In this document: in pieces, positions 9,233 to 17,932 of the stretch
Layout: each line of letters opens with the position of its first letter
How positions within the stretch are numbered: the stretch's first letter is position 1
Source: Planctomycetaceae bacterium
GTDB taxonomy: Bacteria; Planctomycetota; Planctomycetia; Pirellulales; Pirellulaceae
Length of the DNA: 60,294 nucleotides
Reading direction: 5' to 3'
NCBI GenBank assembly: GCA_016794985.1
Contig: JAEUIQ010000054.1
Span: 1 to 60,294, forward strand
Position numbers and translations under genes: made by a program
The notes under the pieces: model-generated
The model's input: only the letters and a program-made list of their open reading frames with translations
Databases searched by the model: none
What the model was told of the DNA's origin: nothing

Positions 9233-10378
9233 ATGCATTTTCGCACTAAAGCCATTCATGTGGGAAATCCCACCGACTCGACCACCGGGGCCGTGGTTCC
9301 TCCGATTTATGTGGCGTCGACTTTTGTGATGCAAGAAGCGGGAAAGCCACAGGAGTATGACTACTCGCGCAGTGGCAATCCCACTCGAGGTAATTTCGAA
9401 ACGACCATTGCGGCGTTAGAAGGCGGTGTACGTGGATTGGCGTTCGCATCGGGTATGGCGGCATCTCACTGCGCGACCATGCTCCTGGAATCGGGCCAAC
9501 ATGTCATTGCTGGGACAGACATCTACGGCGGCACTTACCGCTTGCTGCACAAAATTTGTAGCCGCAGTGGAATTTCGGTGACCCTCGCGGACACCACAAA
9601 TCTTGACAACTTGGAATCGAGTTTGCGACCGGAAACTCGAATGCTTTGGCTAGAAACTCCTGGCAACCCGCTGATGTCGATAACGGACTTGGCGGCCGCA
9701 GCGCGGTGGGCCAAAGCACACGGCTTATTGACTGTGGTCGATAATACTTTTGCGACACCGGTTTTGACCAGGCCATTGGAATTGGGTATCGACATTGTTG
9801 TCCATTCCGCCACGAAGTACTTGGGGGGGCACAGCGATCTGTTAGGGGGAGCCATGGTTGTGTCCGATGCAGAGTTGGGACAACGACTTTACTACACGCA
9901 GAATGCCACCGGCGGAGTCATGAGTCCGTGGGACTCGTTTCTAGCCAGTCGCGGATTAAAGACTTTGGAATTGCGTGTACGAGAACAATCCCGCTCCGCG
10001 CTCGAAGTCGCCAAGTATTTGGCACAGCATCCCCGAGTCGGACGCGTGCTTTATCCTGGGTTGCCTGATCATCCCGGGCATGAACTAGCGACCAAGCAGA
10101 TGCAAGGTGGTTATGGCGCGATGTTGAGTTTTGAAGTCCAAGGCGATCTGGCACAAGCCAAACGACTTGTGGAATCAACGCATCTATTTCGCTTGGCAGT
10201 TAGCTTGGGTGCTGTCGAGTCATTGATCGAGCAACCCGCCACGATGTCACACGCCAGCTACGATCGAGCGGATCGCCTAAAGTTTGGCATTACGGATTCA
10301 TTAGTGCGACTGTCGGTCGGGCTCGAGCATCCCGAGGATCTGATTCAAGATTTGGAGTTGGCCATTAGCCAATTGTAG
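9233..10378 (+). CDS. Cys/Met metabolism PLP enzyme, cystathionine beta/gamma-lyase-like
   Basis: 381 residues. Lys195 in SATKYLGGH binds PLP; YSRSGNPTR (45-52), FASGMAA (71-77), DNTFATP (170-176) and LGAVESLIEQPATMSHASY are hallmarks of cystathionine lyases and synthases. Ends in the usual LVRLSVGLEHPEDLIQDL. It is a paralogue of the upstream gene and shares its motif order; together they could cover a synthase plus lyase step of transsulfuration toward methionine, which is inference. ATG at 9233 is chosen over frames reaching back to 9134 because GGAG sits seven bases upstream and the family N-terminus (FRTKAIHVGN) starts right there. Confidence 0.9.
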   Translation: MHFRTKAIHVGNPTDSTTGAVVPPIYVASTFVMQEAGKPQEYDYSRSGNPTRGNFETTIAALEGGVRGLAFASGMAASHCATMLLESGQHVIAGTDIYGGTYRLLHKICSRSGISVTLADTTNLDNLESSLRPETRMLWLETPGNPLMSITDLAAAARWAKAHGLLTVVDNTFATPVLTRPLELGIDIVVHSATKYLGGHSDLLGGAMVVSDAELGQRLYYTQNATGGVMSPWDSFLASRGLKTLELRVREQSRSALEVAKYLAQHPRVGRVLYPGLPDHPGHELATKQMQGGYGAMLSFEVQGDLAQAKRLVESTHLFRLAVSLGAVESLIEQPATMSHASYDRADRLKFGITDSLVRLSVGLEHPEDLIQDLELAISQL

Positions 10379-10476
10379 AACGGTTAGGATCCTGTCGAGG
10401 TCCTCGAGCGAACCAGGAAGTGCTTGCGAGCGGCACCCCTTGTTTGGTTACTCGGTTGTTGGTGATGGAGACATGA

Positions 10477-12177
10477 TCAAGCGTCTTCGCTATCCAAATG
10501 TCCCGACTTCCGAATCGACCAGAGAACTCTCAAGGATGAAAGCATGCTCAGCAACACACCGACCAAACCCAAGACGCTAATGTCTTGCATTCCCCAGGGG
10601 CCCGCTTCCTGGAAAATCAACGGTGGCACCTTCATGCTCAGCAGTATGCTGGACCCCAAAAACATGGCGGAGGTCATCATGCCAATCACTAGCCGGTTGA
10701 CGTTTGGCCCTAGTTTGTGATGGTTGATTTGGACGTTGATTTCACCATCCTGCACCATTTTCAAAATGTTGCCAATTCGTTCCGGCAGCCGATCAACCAA
10801 GTGTTCGACTTCAAACATCAAACGCCGCAAACGTCGAATCGTGCGTTTGGGTGACAATCGATCCAACAGCATGGAGCGGCGCAGCGGGGCCAAGATCTCC
10901 ATTAAGTTGAAGTGTGGGTTCAGTTGCCGTCCCGTGCCTTCCAACGAGACGAGCGTCTTGATCAGCAATGCCATTTCGGGCGGCAAAGTAATCTGATGGC
11001 GACGAATGAGAGTCACAATGTCGTTCAATGCACCGGACACATCGAATCGGTCCAGCGATTGAGTGGCATATTGCGACACAAATTCGGCCAAATCGCTCTC
11101 CAAATCGGACAGATTGATCCGCGAGGGAACGAGACCAATGTTGCGAATGATCAACCCGAGCATCGCGACATCTTGATTGATGACCGCCAACAAGATCTCC
11201 TCGATCGCTTCGCGCAGTTGCGGGCTAATTCGCCCGACCATGCCAAAATCAATCAACGCGATTCGACCGTCGGGCATGATGATGATGTTGCCGCCATGCG
11301 GATCGGCATGATAGATACCATGCCGAAAGATCATCTTCAGATAGTACTCGGCCCCCCGTTTGGCAATATCGTTCAAATCGTACTCGCCGTTTGGAGTCGA
11401 GCATAAACTTTGCAGCGATCGTCCATTGATCCGCTCCATGGTCAACACATGATTCGAACAGTGAGAATCAAAGGCCACAGGAATCTTGAGGCCCTTTTCT
11501 TTGCCCATCAACCGGTGAAATTGATCCAATCGCTGCTGTTCGCGACGAAAATTCAGTTCAGCGGTAATGACTCGACGCCACTGCGAAATCAACATCGTTG
11601 GTTGATAGTTCTTTAATTCTTCGAACTGTTCCGCTAGTTGAGCGACCGTCGTCAGGATCTCCATATCCGTTTTGATTTGCTTATCAATGTTCGGATGCTG
11701 GACTTTGACGACAACCTCTTGCCCGCTTGGCAAAGTTGCCAAATGAACTTGGCCTATCGAACCAGCGGCAATCGCCGAGGACGCGAAACTGGAAAACAGC
11801 ACATCAAGCGGCTTCCCCAATTCCTTTTCGACAATGGCTTTCACTACCTCAAACTTGTTAGCGTCCACTTGAGATTGGAGCGACTGCAACTCGACCGCCA
11901 ACTCGACACCAACGATATCGGGTCTGGTCGAGAGGAATTGCCCCAGTTTGATAAATGTGGGACCGAGTTCCAAAAGCGCACGGCGGATTCGAACCTCGTA
12001 ACGCTCCAAATTATCAGCTTCGGAGGAATTCTCGCGGCGCCATCCCGGAATCAGGCTATCCAATCTGGTCAACCGAATGATTTCATTCAAACCGTATTTG
12101 CTGAGTATGGTCGCGATTTCCGTTGCGCGACGGATGTTGCGGTAGATTTGTGGCAGGGCTGTTATAGAGCGTTTCAT
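10477..12177 (-). CDS. ubiB: ABC1/UbiB-family atypical kinase
   Basis: 566 residues, the usual size for UbiB/ADCK proteins. The family KxGQ motif is KLGQ (about 77-80), followed by an Ala-rich nucleotide loop AAGSIGQVH (137-145), the lysine of VVVKVQHP (about 158), HADPHGGNI and the metal-binding DFG of LIDFGMVG. Two hydrophobic helices at the C-terminus (VIGMMTSAMFLGSSILLSMKV and ISVLGLVGVLLSMLSSLRVLW) anchor it in the membrane. The family supports isoprenoid quinone biosynthesis or lipid handling through ATPase activity. Quinone genes ubiX and ubiE/menG lie 32 kb away in this window, not adjacent. It converges with the PLP gene pair. Confidence 0.92.
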   Translation of the reverse strand: MKRSITALPQIYRNIRRATEIATILSKYGLNEIIRLTRLDSLIPGWRRENSSEADNLERYEVRIRRALLELGPTFIKLGQFLSTRPDIVGVELAVELQSLQSQVDANKFEVVKAIVEKELGKPLDVLFSSFASSAIAAGSIGQVHLATLPSGQEVVVKVQHPNIDKQIKTDMEILTTVAQLAEQFEELKNYQPTMLISQWRRVITAELNFRREQQRLDQFHRLMGKEKGLKIPVAFDSHCSNHVLTMERINGRSLQSLCSTPNGEYDLNDIAKRGAEYYLKMIFRHGIYHADPHGGNIIIMPDGRIALIDFGMVGRISPQLREAIEEILLAVINQDVAMLGLIIRNIGLVPSRINLSDLESDLAEFVSQYATQSLDRFDVSGALNDIVTLIRRHQITLPPEMALLIKTLVSLEGTGRQLNPHFNLMEILAPLRRSMLLDRLSPKRTIRRLRRLMFEVEHLVDRLPERIGNILKMVQDGEINVQINHHKLGPNVNRLVIGMMTSAMFLGSSILLSMKVPPLIFQEAGPWGMQDISVLGLVGVLLSMLSSLRVLWSIRKSGHLDSEDA

Positions 12178-12234
12178 TCAAGGAATCCGAAATCGAAGCA
12201 AGGAGTCACAAGCCTAGTTTACCATTACCAATAG

Positions 12235-12555
12235 TTACTTTTTGTCGCTCGCGAGTCCAATCTTGCAACAGCCGAAATCCAAAATTCGATTCGTCGGACG
12301 ACCCTTGAGAAATGTTGGATTAAGTTCGTAGTATCTAAACTTTCCTTTTCGATGTTGATTAATGACATCCGAATGAAAGAGAACTTGCAGATGATGCGAG
12401 ATTTTTTGTAGGTCTTGCTCCAACGAGTTGGCCAATTCCGTCACTGTTCGCGGGCCTGCTTGCAAGACACGCACAATTCCTAGTCGAATGGGATCCCCGA
12501 GTGCTTTCAAGTAAACAGCACAGCGGTCATCCGAACAGTCTTCAACATCCAACAT
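12235..12555 (-). CDS. ArsR-family winged-helix repressor
   Basis: 106 residues. The core YLKALGDPIRLGIVRVL ... TVTELANSLEQDLQKISHHLQVL ... HRKGKFRYYELNP is the ArsR/SmtB winged helix. Cysteines are present at the N-terminus (EDCSDDRC) and the C-terminus (FGCCKIGL), possible ligands for a metalloid or thiol inducer. ATG at 12555 is chosen because GGGAGG lies ahead of it; the open frame upstream to 12762 has no such support. It is divergent from the rhodanese gene, with a candidate operator between. With the rhodanese, the decayed PiT transporter and the arsenate-reductase-like protein, it suggests arsenic or sulfur control. Confidence 0.88.
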   Translation of the reverse strand: MLDVEDCSDDRCAVYLKALGDPIRLGIVRVLQAGPRTVTELANSLEQDLQKISHHLQVLFHSDVINQHRKGKFRYYELNPTFLKGRPTNRILDFGCCKIGLASDKK

Positions 12556-12686
12556 AAGGAACGAACCTCCCAATCTTTCAGTGCGCCATCCAGGCATCCC
12601 TGGTAGTATCTGTAAAATTCTGTCGGTCCACAAGGGAAGCAAGTTGGCTGCTTGGCACGTTCCAATGACGCCGCAACAACAGTATG

Positions 12687-12710
12687 ATATTCTGGAGAAC
12701 GTCGGAATAT
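12687..12710. promoter_or_regulatory. Candidate ArsR operator
   Basis: ATATTC at 12687-12692 and GAATAT at 12705-12710 form a perfect 6-bp inverted repeat with a 12-base spacer in the divergent promoter region between the ArsR gene (start 12555) and the rhodanese gene (start 12812). AT-rich half sites of this kind are typical of ArsR/SmtB operators. Binding is inferred. Confidence 0.4.
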
Positions 12711-12811
12711 ACGTTTGCGAACGATCTTGCCGAGCTAAGACTCGGTTGTTCCTAAGGACCAAAGATCGCCGTAGTGATTCGTCAGTTTATTTTGCTTTCA
12801 GAGGCGTTTGC

Positions 12812-13774
12812 ATGAGCGATTTTCTTCTACGACTGATTCGGAAAACAAGCTATGCAGTTGTGGTCATGTGCTGTTTTTGCTGGAGTAGCCTGCGGGAGCC
12901 AACGCTCGCTCAAGCTCAAATCGAATTGATTTCTTGCGCGGAAGCAAAACGCTTGATCGAGCAGGCGGACCTTCAATCGCGGCCAATCGTGATCGACACT
13001 CGTGGGGGATATAAAGACTACTTTCGAAGTCACTTGCCGACGGCCCATCACCTCAATTTCGACACGCTCCGAGGGACGGAGGCGGGCGTTCCCGTGCAAT
13101 ACTTGCCAGAGGATCTGACGAAGGCTCTTTTGGAAAGAGCCGGAATCAAAAAGGATCGCACCCATATCCTTTACGCCACAGGGGACAAATTGCCCAATGA
13201 CGAAATTTTGAGCACCACCATGGTGGCGTACGTTCTTGAGAAATACGGCATTCAGGATATCCGAGTATTGGATGGCGGATTGGCCGAGTGGCAACGACTC
13301 AATTTCCCGACGACGCAAGAGTACTTTGGCAATCCGATTGGTGAGTTGCCTGAAAAATTGCAATTCGACATCGGGATTGATCTCGCGGAGTTACTCGAGC
13401 GAAAGTCGAATGGCAATCTCGTTCTGGTCGATGCTCGACCGTACAACGAGTACATTGGCGAGGACGATGTGTGGTTGCGAAAAGGACATATTCCCGGTGC
13501 AATCAGTTTCCATTGGGCTCGGTTGATGGAGAAGAACAATACACACAAGTTTTTAGACAGAGACGCAGCATTGGCCGAACTGACATCGGCGGGACTGGGT
13601 GTTGACCAAGAAATCATTGTCTATTGCGGGACGTCGCGAGAAGGCAGTCTCTTGAGATTTTACTTAACGCATATCGCCGGGTATCGCCACGTAAGGTTGT
13701 ACGAAGGATCTTGGAAAGAATACGCCGCAGAAAAATCGCTGCCTGTCGAAACCCAAGAAAATCGACTCCGTTAG
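12812..13774 (+). CDS. Exported double-rhodanese sulfurtransferase
   Basis: 320 residues. N-terminal hydrophobic segment (YAVVVMCCFCWSS, ending near LAQAQ) looks like a signal peptide or anchor, placing it in the periplasm. Two rhodanese domains follow, roughly 40-160 and 180-305. The second has the active-site loop CGTSRE with Cys272; the first has ATGDKL at the equivalent place, so it lacks the cysteine and is presumably structural, as in thiosulfate:cyanide sulfurtransferases. ATG at 12812 is chosen because the signal peptide starts there; the frame is open back to 12581, overlapping the promoter. Divergent from the ArsR gene, which may control it. Confidence 0.85.
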   Translation: MSDFLLRLIRKTSYAVVVMCCFCWSSLREPTLAQAQIELISCAEAKRLIEQADLQSRPIVIDTRGGYKDYFRSHLPTAHHLNFDTLRGTEAGVPVQYLPEDLTKALLERAGIKKDRTHILYATGDKLPNDEILSTTMVAYVLEKYGIQDIRVLDGGLAEWQRLNFPTTQEYFGNPIGELPEKLQFDIGIDLAELLERKSNGNLVLVDARPYNEYIGEDDVWLRKGHIPGAISFHWARLMEKNNTHKFLDRDAALAELTSAGLGVDQEIIVYCGTSREGSLLRFYLTHIAGYRHVRLYEGSWKEYAAEKSLPVETQENRLR

Positions 13775-13888
13775 CCGATCGATTCGACCTTGATGGTCGT
13801 GTAAGCCATTGGCTTGCCGACGTTTTCCAAGGGTACAAATGTAAACTTCCAAGGAGTCGCGTCTTAGTAGGAAAGCGGCACGACAAGT

Positions 13889-14735
13889 TTGAACGCGGCA
13901 CTTCTATTGGGAGTTCTCATCGCGCTGCGGGCGTCCAAAATGGCCATTTGCTTCGACGACGGCATATGCCTGAAGTTTAGTGGGAAAGGGCTCGTTGACA
14001 AAGAGTTTCTCGCCGTGCCGGACTGCTTGTCGTCAGTGGCGTTGGGGACGGTTTCGCCGAGTGTCTTGGTCAAGCAGACGGGCTTTCCTGGATCTACGAC
14101 TCATGCGTTTGTCGGCTTGGTTGCGGGCGGTTTTGTCGGAGCATTCGGTTTCCCAGGCGGCGCAGTGGAGTAGTTTCCCAATTCCCGAGTTGTTTAGCCC
14201 GATCTAGGCAGTGATATCGGACTGTTGGGCCCGAAAAGTCTGCAGCCGATTTCGTTGGCAGAGCAATAATGAACCGCGTTACTTGCAGGTTGGGCATTTT
14301 CTGTCCGATGGGGCCACAAGTTTTGCCCGTGGTATGAATGGCACATCGAAACGGGCGGCCCTGTTGTTGCTTGTTCCCTACCTTGGCAGCGGCCATTTCG
14401 TGTTGCTTGTTGAAGTGTGGATTGCGGTGGGAGTCATGGTCACACCAGGAAAGTCACGGAAACATTTGGCCGGGGAGTGACGGGCATGACACCAACTCAG
14501 TCATTCGTATCCAATTTGGTTGCTTCCATTCTGGTGAAGAGCCCAACCGGCACATTCGGCCCTTCGAATTACCACGCATGAGAGTGTGGGTTCGACGTTG
14601 GGCATCGGTGCCCTCAGCAAAAGAGCTCGATGGAAAAACGTGAGCACGATACTGTTGGCGTGGGTAACTGCTGGTCCCTGCGGTGGCGTAAGTTAAGCCA
14701 ATTCGTTTACTATGTGGACGAGTGACGCATCTGGC
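13889..14735 (+). pseudogene. Decayed PiT-family inorganic phosphate transporter
   Basis: No intact frame, but PiT signatures appear in order. From 13889: FSGKGLVDKEFLAV, then TGFPGSTTHAFVGLVAGG, which matches the family GFP(V/I)STTHA motif of the first repeat half. At 14160-14210, in a shifted frame: WSSFPIPELFSPI. From about 14280: LQVGHFLSDGATSFARGMNGTSKRAALLLL, matching the second-half SFARGLNDTPK-like motif. From about 14486: MTPTQSFVSNLVAS, and in a further frame CGFDVGHRC and RWRKLSQFVYY, like the C-terminal end. Several frameshifts and in-frame stops separate these pieces. PiT proteins move phosphate (and arsenate) across the inner membrane. It sits between an ArsR/rhodanese pair and an arsenate-reductase-like gene. 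Confidence 0.65.
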
Positions 14736-14742
14736 GGCTGAT

Positions 14743-15741
14743 TCAATCTGACAAGGGTCGAGTGTTGGCGAGTTGTTTTTTGGCTACGAGGGATCGTCTC
14801 GCATCCGCCATCACGGCCAATAATGTTCGAGCAATGTCGTCACGTCGCTCCGCGTATTTTTGTGATTCGAATGGACTATCATCATACGACTTCGGATCGA
14901 GAAACTTTAGCGGCAAGCGAAGCGAAGCGCCCGGCACCGTAGGACAAGATTCATCCGCGTCGGAGCAAACCAAGATCACCGCAAACCCGGATTGCGGATT
15001 CGAGGAAGCATTGTACTTTTTCGAGAATTCGAGCATTTCCAGCCCCTCGCCCCAGGCCACTCTGTAGATCGGGTTTGGCAGCTGTGGCAAACTTCGGAGT
15101 TCTTCGGCTCCCGTCGGTTCCACACGAAAGCCAATTTCTTTCAAAGTGGCGATCGTTCGAGCGTTGAACGCCGTTGGCTGTGTTCCACCCGAAAAGAACC
15201 GTACATTGTCCAATCCATAATAGGCAGCTGCGAGATTCCCTAATTGCGCGCCCATGATGCTGCGCCGCGAGTTTCCCGTGCAAGTTGAGATGATTTGAAG
15301 CTCCGAATCTGGCGACCAATTGGCCGCAATCCAGTTGGAGAGTTCCTTCATAGAGGCATGATGGCGTGCCTCGATCATATCGAACGATGTGGTGAGGAGA
15401 GCGGCGTGGGATCGAAGCTCCGGGTAGAGTCGTTGGCGGCTGGCCGGCACGATTCGTTCGAGTTCCGCCGTAAGCCGGGCGGCGTCCATAGCTCGTTCGC
15501 GGTCGGCGAATCGTTGAAGGCCTTCCGGTCCCAGCAAGTTCTGGACCTCATCAGGCGATAAGATCTGATCCGACGTCAAAGCTCGGGCCAAAGTGTTCTT
15601 GATCGTCGAATCACTTTCGGCCAGCGAACCGACGGTATTTCCGTATTCGTGAATGAACCAGAGAGCTTTGGCGAAGACTCCTTCGTCACATATCAAACCA
15701 TTGAATTGCAAAAGAGTCAGTAGTATGTACGAGCGAAGCAT
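14743..15741 (-). CDS. LMW phosphatase / arsenate reductase-like protein
   Basis: 332 residues. The first 140 or so are helical, without recognised domain. The rest resembles low-molecular-weight protein tyrosine phosphatases and thioredoxin-linked arsenate reductases. The P-loop C-x5-R is CTGNSRR, Cys154 to Arg160, followed by Ser; then SGGTQPTAFNARTIATLKEIGF as in that family. A candidate acid Asp lies in FLDPKSYDD. GGAGAG lies ahead of ATG 15741. The N-terminal extension doubles the usual 130-150-residue length. Downstream it abuts the decayed PiT transporter on the opposite strand. Whether it acts on arsenate or phosphotyrosine cannot be told; the neighbourhood favours arsenate. Confidence 0.75.
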   Translation of the reverse strand: MLRSYILLTLLQFNGLICDEGVFAKALWFIHEYGNTVGSLAESDSTIKNTLARALTSDQILSPDEVQNLLGPEGLQRFADRERAMDAARLTAELERIVPASRQRLYPELRSHAALLTTSFDMIEARHHASMKELSNWIAANWSPDSELQIISTCTGNSRRSIMGAQLGNLAAAYYGLDNVRFFSGGTQPTAFNARTIATLKEIGFRVEPTGAEELRSLPQLPNPIYRVAWGEGLEMLEFSKKYNASSNPQSGFAVILVCSDADESCPTVPGASLRLPLKFLDPKSYDDSPFESQKYAERRDDIARTLLAVMADARRSLVAKKQLANTRPLSD

Positions 15742-15821
15742 TGGCGACTCTCCTCGATTCCAAACGGAGCACCCCTCAGAATCTTGATCGGAGCGAGATC
15801 GCGAGTCAATGGTGAAACAGG

Positions 15822-15849
15822 AACGGCCTGCTCGATCGAGCAGGCCGTT
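15822..15849 (-). terminator. 28-bp perfect palindrome, probable terminator
   Basis: AACGGCCTGCTCGA and its exact complement form an uninterrupted palindrome, so the hairpin has at least 12 paired bases. It lies 49 bases past the stop of the DUF1571 gene on the minus strand and is followed there by a T-rich stretch (CCTGTTTC). Most likely an intrinsic terminator. Confidence 0.75.
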
Positions 15850-15897
15850 GAGTCATCATCTTGTTTTCCAGAACAGTTCCGTGGGCGAAACTATCGA

Positions 15898-16830
15898 CTA
15901 TGGGAATTCGTAGTTCGCGTTGTTCGGATCAAAGTCGCTATCCGTGAGGCCAACATTCAACTTCAGCTTGGCATAGGTATAGCTTTCCAGCAACGGCAAC
16001 TCTGTTTCACCATTTTCTGGCCAGAGGTACGCTTCATAGCGAATTGGAACTTGATGTTCGTCGTCGATATAGATTCGTCCAATGTGAAAGTCGAGAGACG
16101 GTTTCTCTTCTTCGTGCTTCACTTGGATCATGGTGCAGGTGCGATCCATGACTTTGGCGTTCTCGAAAAATTGCACGTCGCACAAACCTTGAGCGCGGTC
16201 TCGATTTCCTCGCTCGATCAGTTTCTCAACCAAATTCTCAATGCCGGCATCCGTGATCGGATAACGGTTGCCTCGCATCGCCAAGGTGCCTCGCGGTGCT
16301 AAATTGACCCGAATCATCCCCAAGACTCCGGCTTCGTGAGCTACGATGTTGCCATCGTTATGGTTCTCGACATAAATGACTTCTCGGCCTTTGATCGCGT
16401 TGGGACGAAGAAAACGCATGTACACAGAGAACGGCTGTTGGCGACCGGATCGTTCACGACGATTGCGAATTTTGACATTCATGTATTCGGCCGGCAGCAG
16501 TGTCCCGTCGATTCGTTCCTGCTTGATCATGACTGCTTCATAATCGTGAACATTCTTTCGAAGATGTTCGAGTTTCTCTTGCGCAAACAACAAGGCTGGA
16601 TCCAGCGGGTGGGGTGTCGCGTTCGGTGACGGATTTGCAGCAACTTTTTCCGGCGCGGTTTCGTCGTTATGGTTGGCCGTGGACGCATGGAGCGTCACCA
16701 AGTTCTGAGCAGTGACGGCCAACTCCTGGGCTTCCGATGGATTCGCACTTGCTCCCATGGAACCTATCAAAGCCCAGCTCCAAACCGTGGCCCACGAGCG
16801 GACCATTAACCGAAATTTCCTGTCATCCAT
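15898..16830 (-). CDS. Secreted DUF1571 protein
   Basis: 310 residues. A signal-type N-terminus (FRLMVRSWATVWSWALIGSMGASA) is followed by a low-complexity linker and then, from about residue 80, the DUF1571 region: LRKNVHDYEAVMIKQERIDGTLLPAEYMNVKIRNRR, FSVYMRFLRPNAIKGREVIYVE, and the C-terminal LLESYTYAKLKLNVGLTDSDFDPNNANY. The family is widespread in planctomycetes, is exported and looks like a lipoprotein-carrier-like beta fold; its function is unknown. ATG at 16830 is chosen over TTG at 16836. Terminated by the palindrome at 15822. Confidence 0.85.
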   Translation of the reverse strand: MDDRKFRLMVRSWATVWSWALIGSMGASANPSEAQELAVTAQNLVTLHASTANHNDETAPEKVAANPSPNATPHPLDPALLFAQEKLEHLRKNVHDYEAVMIKQERIDGTLLPAEYMNVKIRNRRERSGRQQPFSVYMRFLRPNAIKGREVIYVENHNDGNIVAHEAGVLGMIRVNLAPRGTLAMRGNRYPITDAGIENLVEKLIERGNRDRAQGLCDVQFFENAKVMDRTCTMIQVKHEEEKPSLDFHIGRIYIDDEHQVPIRYEAYLWPENGETELPLLESYTYAKLKLNVGLTDSDFDPNNANYEFP

Positions 16831-17183
16831 GCGCAAAGAATCCTGTGTTTGGCTCGCCGATCATTCCTGAGCCCGGCGCTCGCATCGTAGCGAATTCCGT
16901 CTCAAACCCGAAGAGTAAAATACCCAGTTCGCCTTGATTGGCTTGCCGAGTGCTAGCATTGCTGTCGAGTCGATCCCGCCCGGTCCGTAAAGATCTCTTC
17001 GACCACTGCAATCCAATCATCGAAATCTGGGATAGATGAAGGCGAATCCAAGCTTTCTTTGCTTCGATAAATGCGAATCAAGCGACCCATGTATGCCGAT
17101 TGTGCCGACTATCGCACCGGTCAACGGCGTCAATCGAACGCTCTGTGGCCGCGGACGACCAGGGATCGAACGGGACGGGTGCC
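16831..17183. other. Gene-free spacer
   Basis: Contains the promoter region of the DUF1571 gene and the end of the ftsY-yceH transcript. No gene, RNA or clear repeat found; TCGAACG occurs twice near 17127 and 17166. Confidence 0.5.
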
Positions 17184-17918
17184 CTATTCTGGCCCCGACC
17201 ACCTCGTGCCAAGTTGATCTTCCAGAAACTTGACACGTTCTTGAAGCTGATCGACGATTGCTTTCAACTCCGCCACAGCAGAACGGGATGTGGACTTTGT
17301 TTGGGGCGAGTCCGAGTCGTTCTCGTCCGAGTCGTCACATGGTTCGGCCGCATGTCCCGAGTAGTTGGCATACTTTTGCACCAATTCGGACTTTTCCGAA
17401 TCCGGATACAAATTGTGTGAGACCAATTGTCCCCGCCCGGCCGGAGTTAAGAATTGGATCAACTTTCTTGTATGGAGGTCAGCCAAGAGTTTTTGTAACT
17501 CTGCCAAGTCCGCGATGGGCTCCATTCGCGATGCCCTCGTTCGAAGCTCACCCAGTGTTTGCTCCCCTCGGAGTAGCAGCTCGGTCATGACGGCGGCTTC
17601 CACTTTGCTTAGCCCCAGCCATTGATAGGCGTAGTGTCGAACCTTGGGCACCCGACCGTTGCCTTGCACCAACGCAACGGCCCCAATTCCCTTCAAGTAT
17701 TCGACGGTTTCTTCGATTTGTTCTTGGCTGTAGTTGTTGATCGGATTTCGATTGCTTTTCTGATTGCAGCCGGTGGTCAGCGCCAACATCGTCAGCGGGT
17801 AAGCATCTGGGGTAGTTTTCGATTTTTCGATCAAGGTACCCAGTACTCGCCTTTGCCGGGCGGACAAAGGTCGCCAGCTCGGAGTTGTGCCATTGGGTTG
17901 GTCGCTAGAGCTTTCCAT
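17184..17918 (-). CDS. DUF480 / YceH-family protein
   Basis: About 244 residues. The N-terminal two-thirds is the DUF480 (YceH) fold, two winged-helix units: LSARQRRVLGTLIEKSKTTPDAYPLTMLALTTGCNQKSNRNP and later KVEAAVMTELLLRGEQTLGELRTRASRM. The C-terminal third has an acidic stretch (CDDSDENDSDS) and a short coiled coil (ELKAIVDQLQERVKFLEDQL). Function is unknown, possibly DNA binding. ATG at 17918 is chosen because GAGAG precedes it; the frame's alternative TTG start lies further up. It begins 15 bases after the ftsY stop codon, so the two form an operon. Confidence 0.88.
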   Translation of the reverse strand: MESSSDQPNGTTPSWRPLSARQRRVLGTLIEKSKTTPDAYPLTMLALTTGCNQKSNRNPINNYSQEQIEETVEYLKGIGAVALVQGNGRVPKVRHYAYQWLGLSKVEAAVMTELLLRGEQTLGELRTRASRMEPIADLAELQKLLADLHTRKLIQFLTPAGRGQLVSHNLYPDSEKSELVQKYANYSGHAAEPCDDSDENDSDSPQTKSTSRSAVAELKAIVDQLQERVKFLEDQLGTRWSGPE

Positions 17919-17932
17919 TGTTTTTCTCTCGA

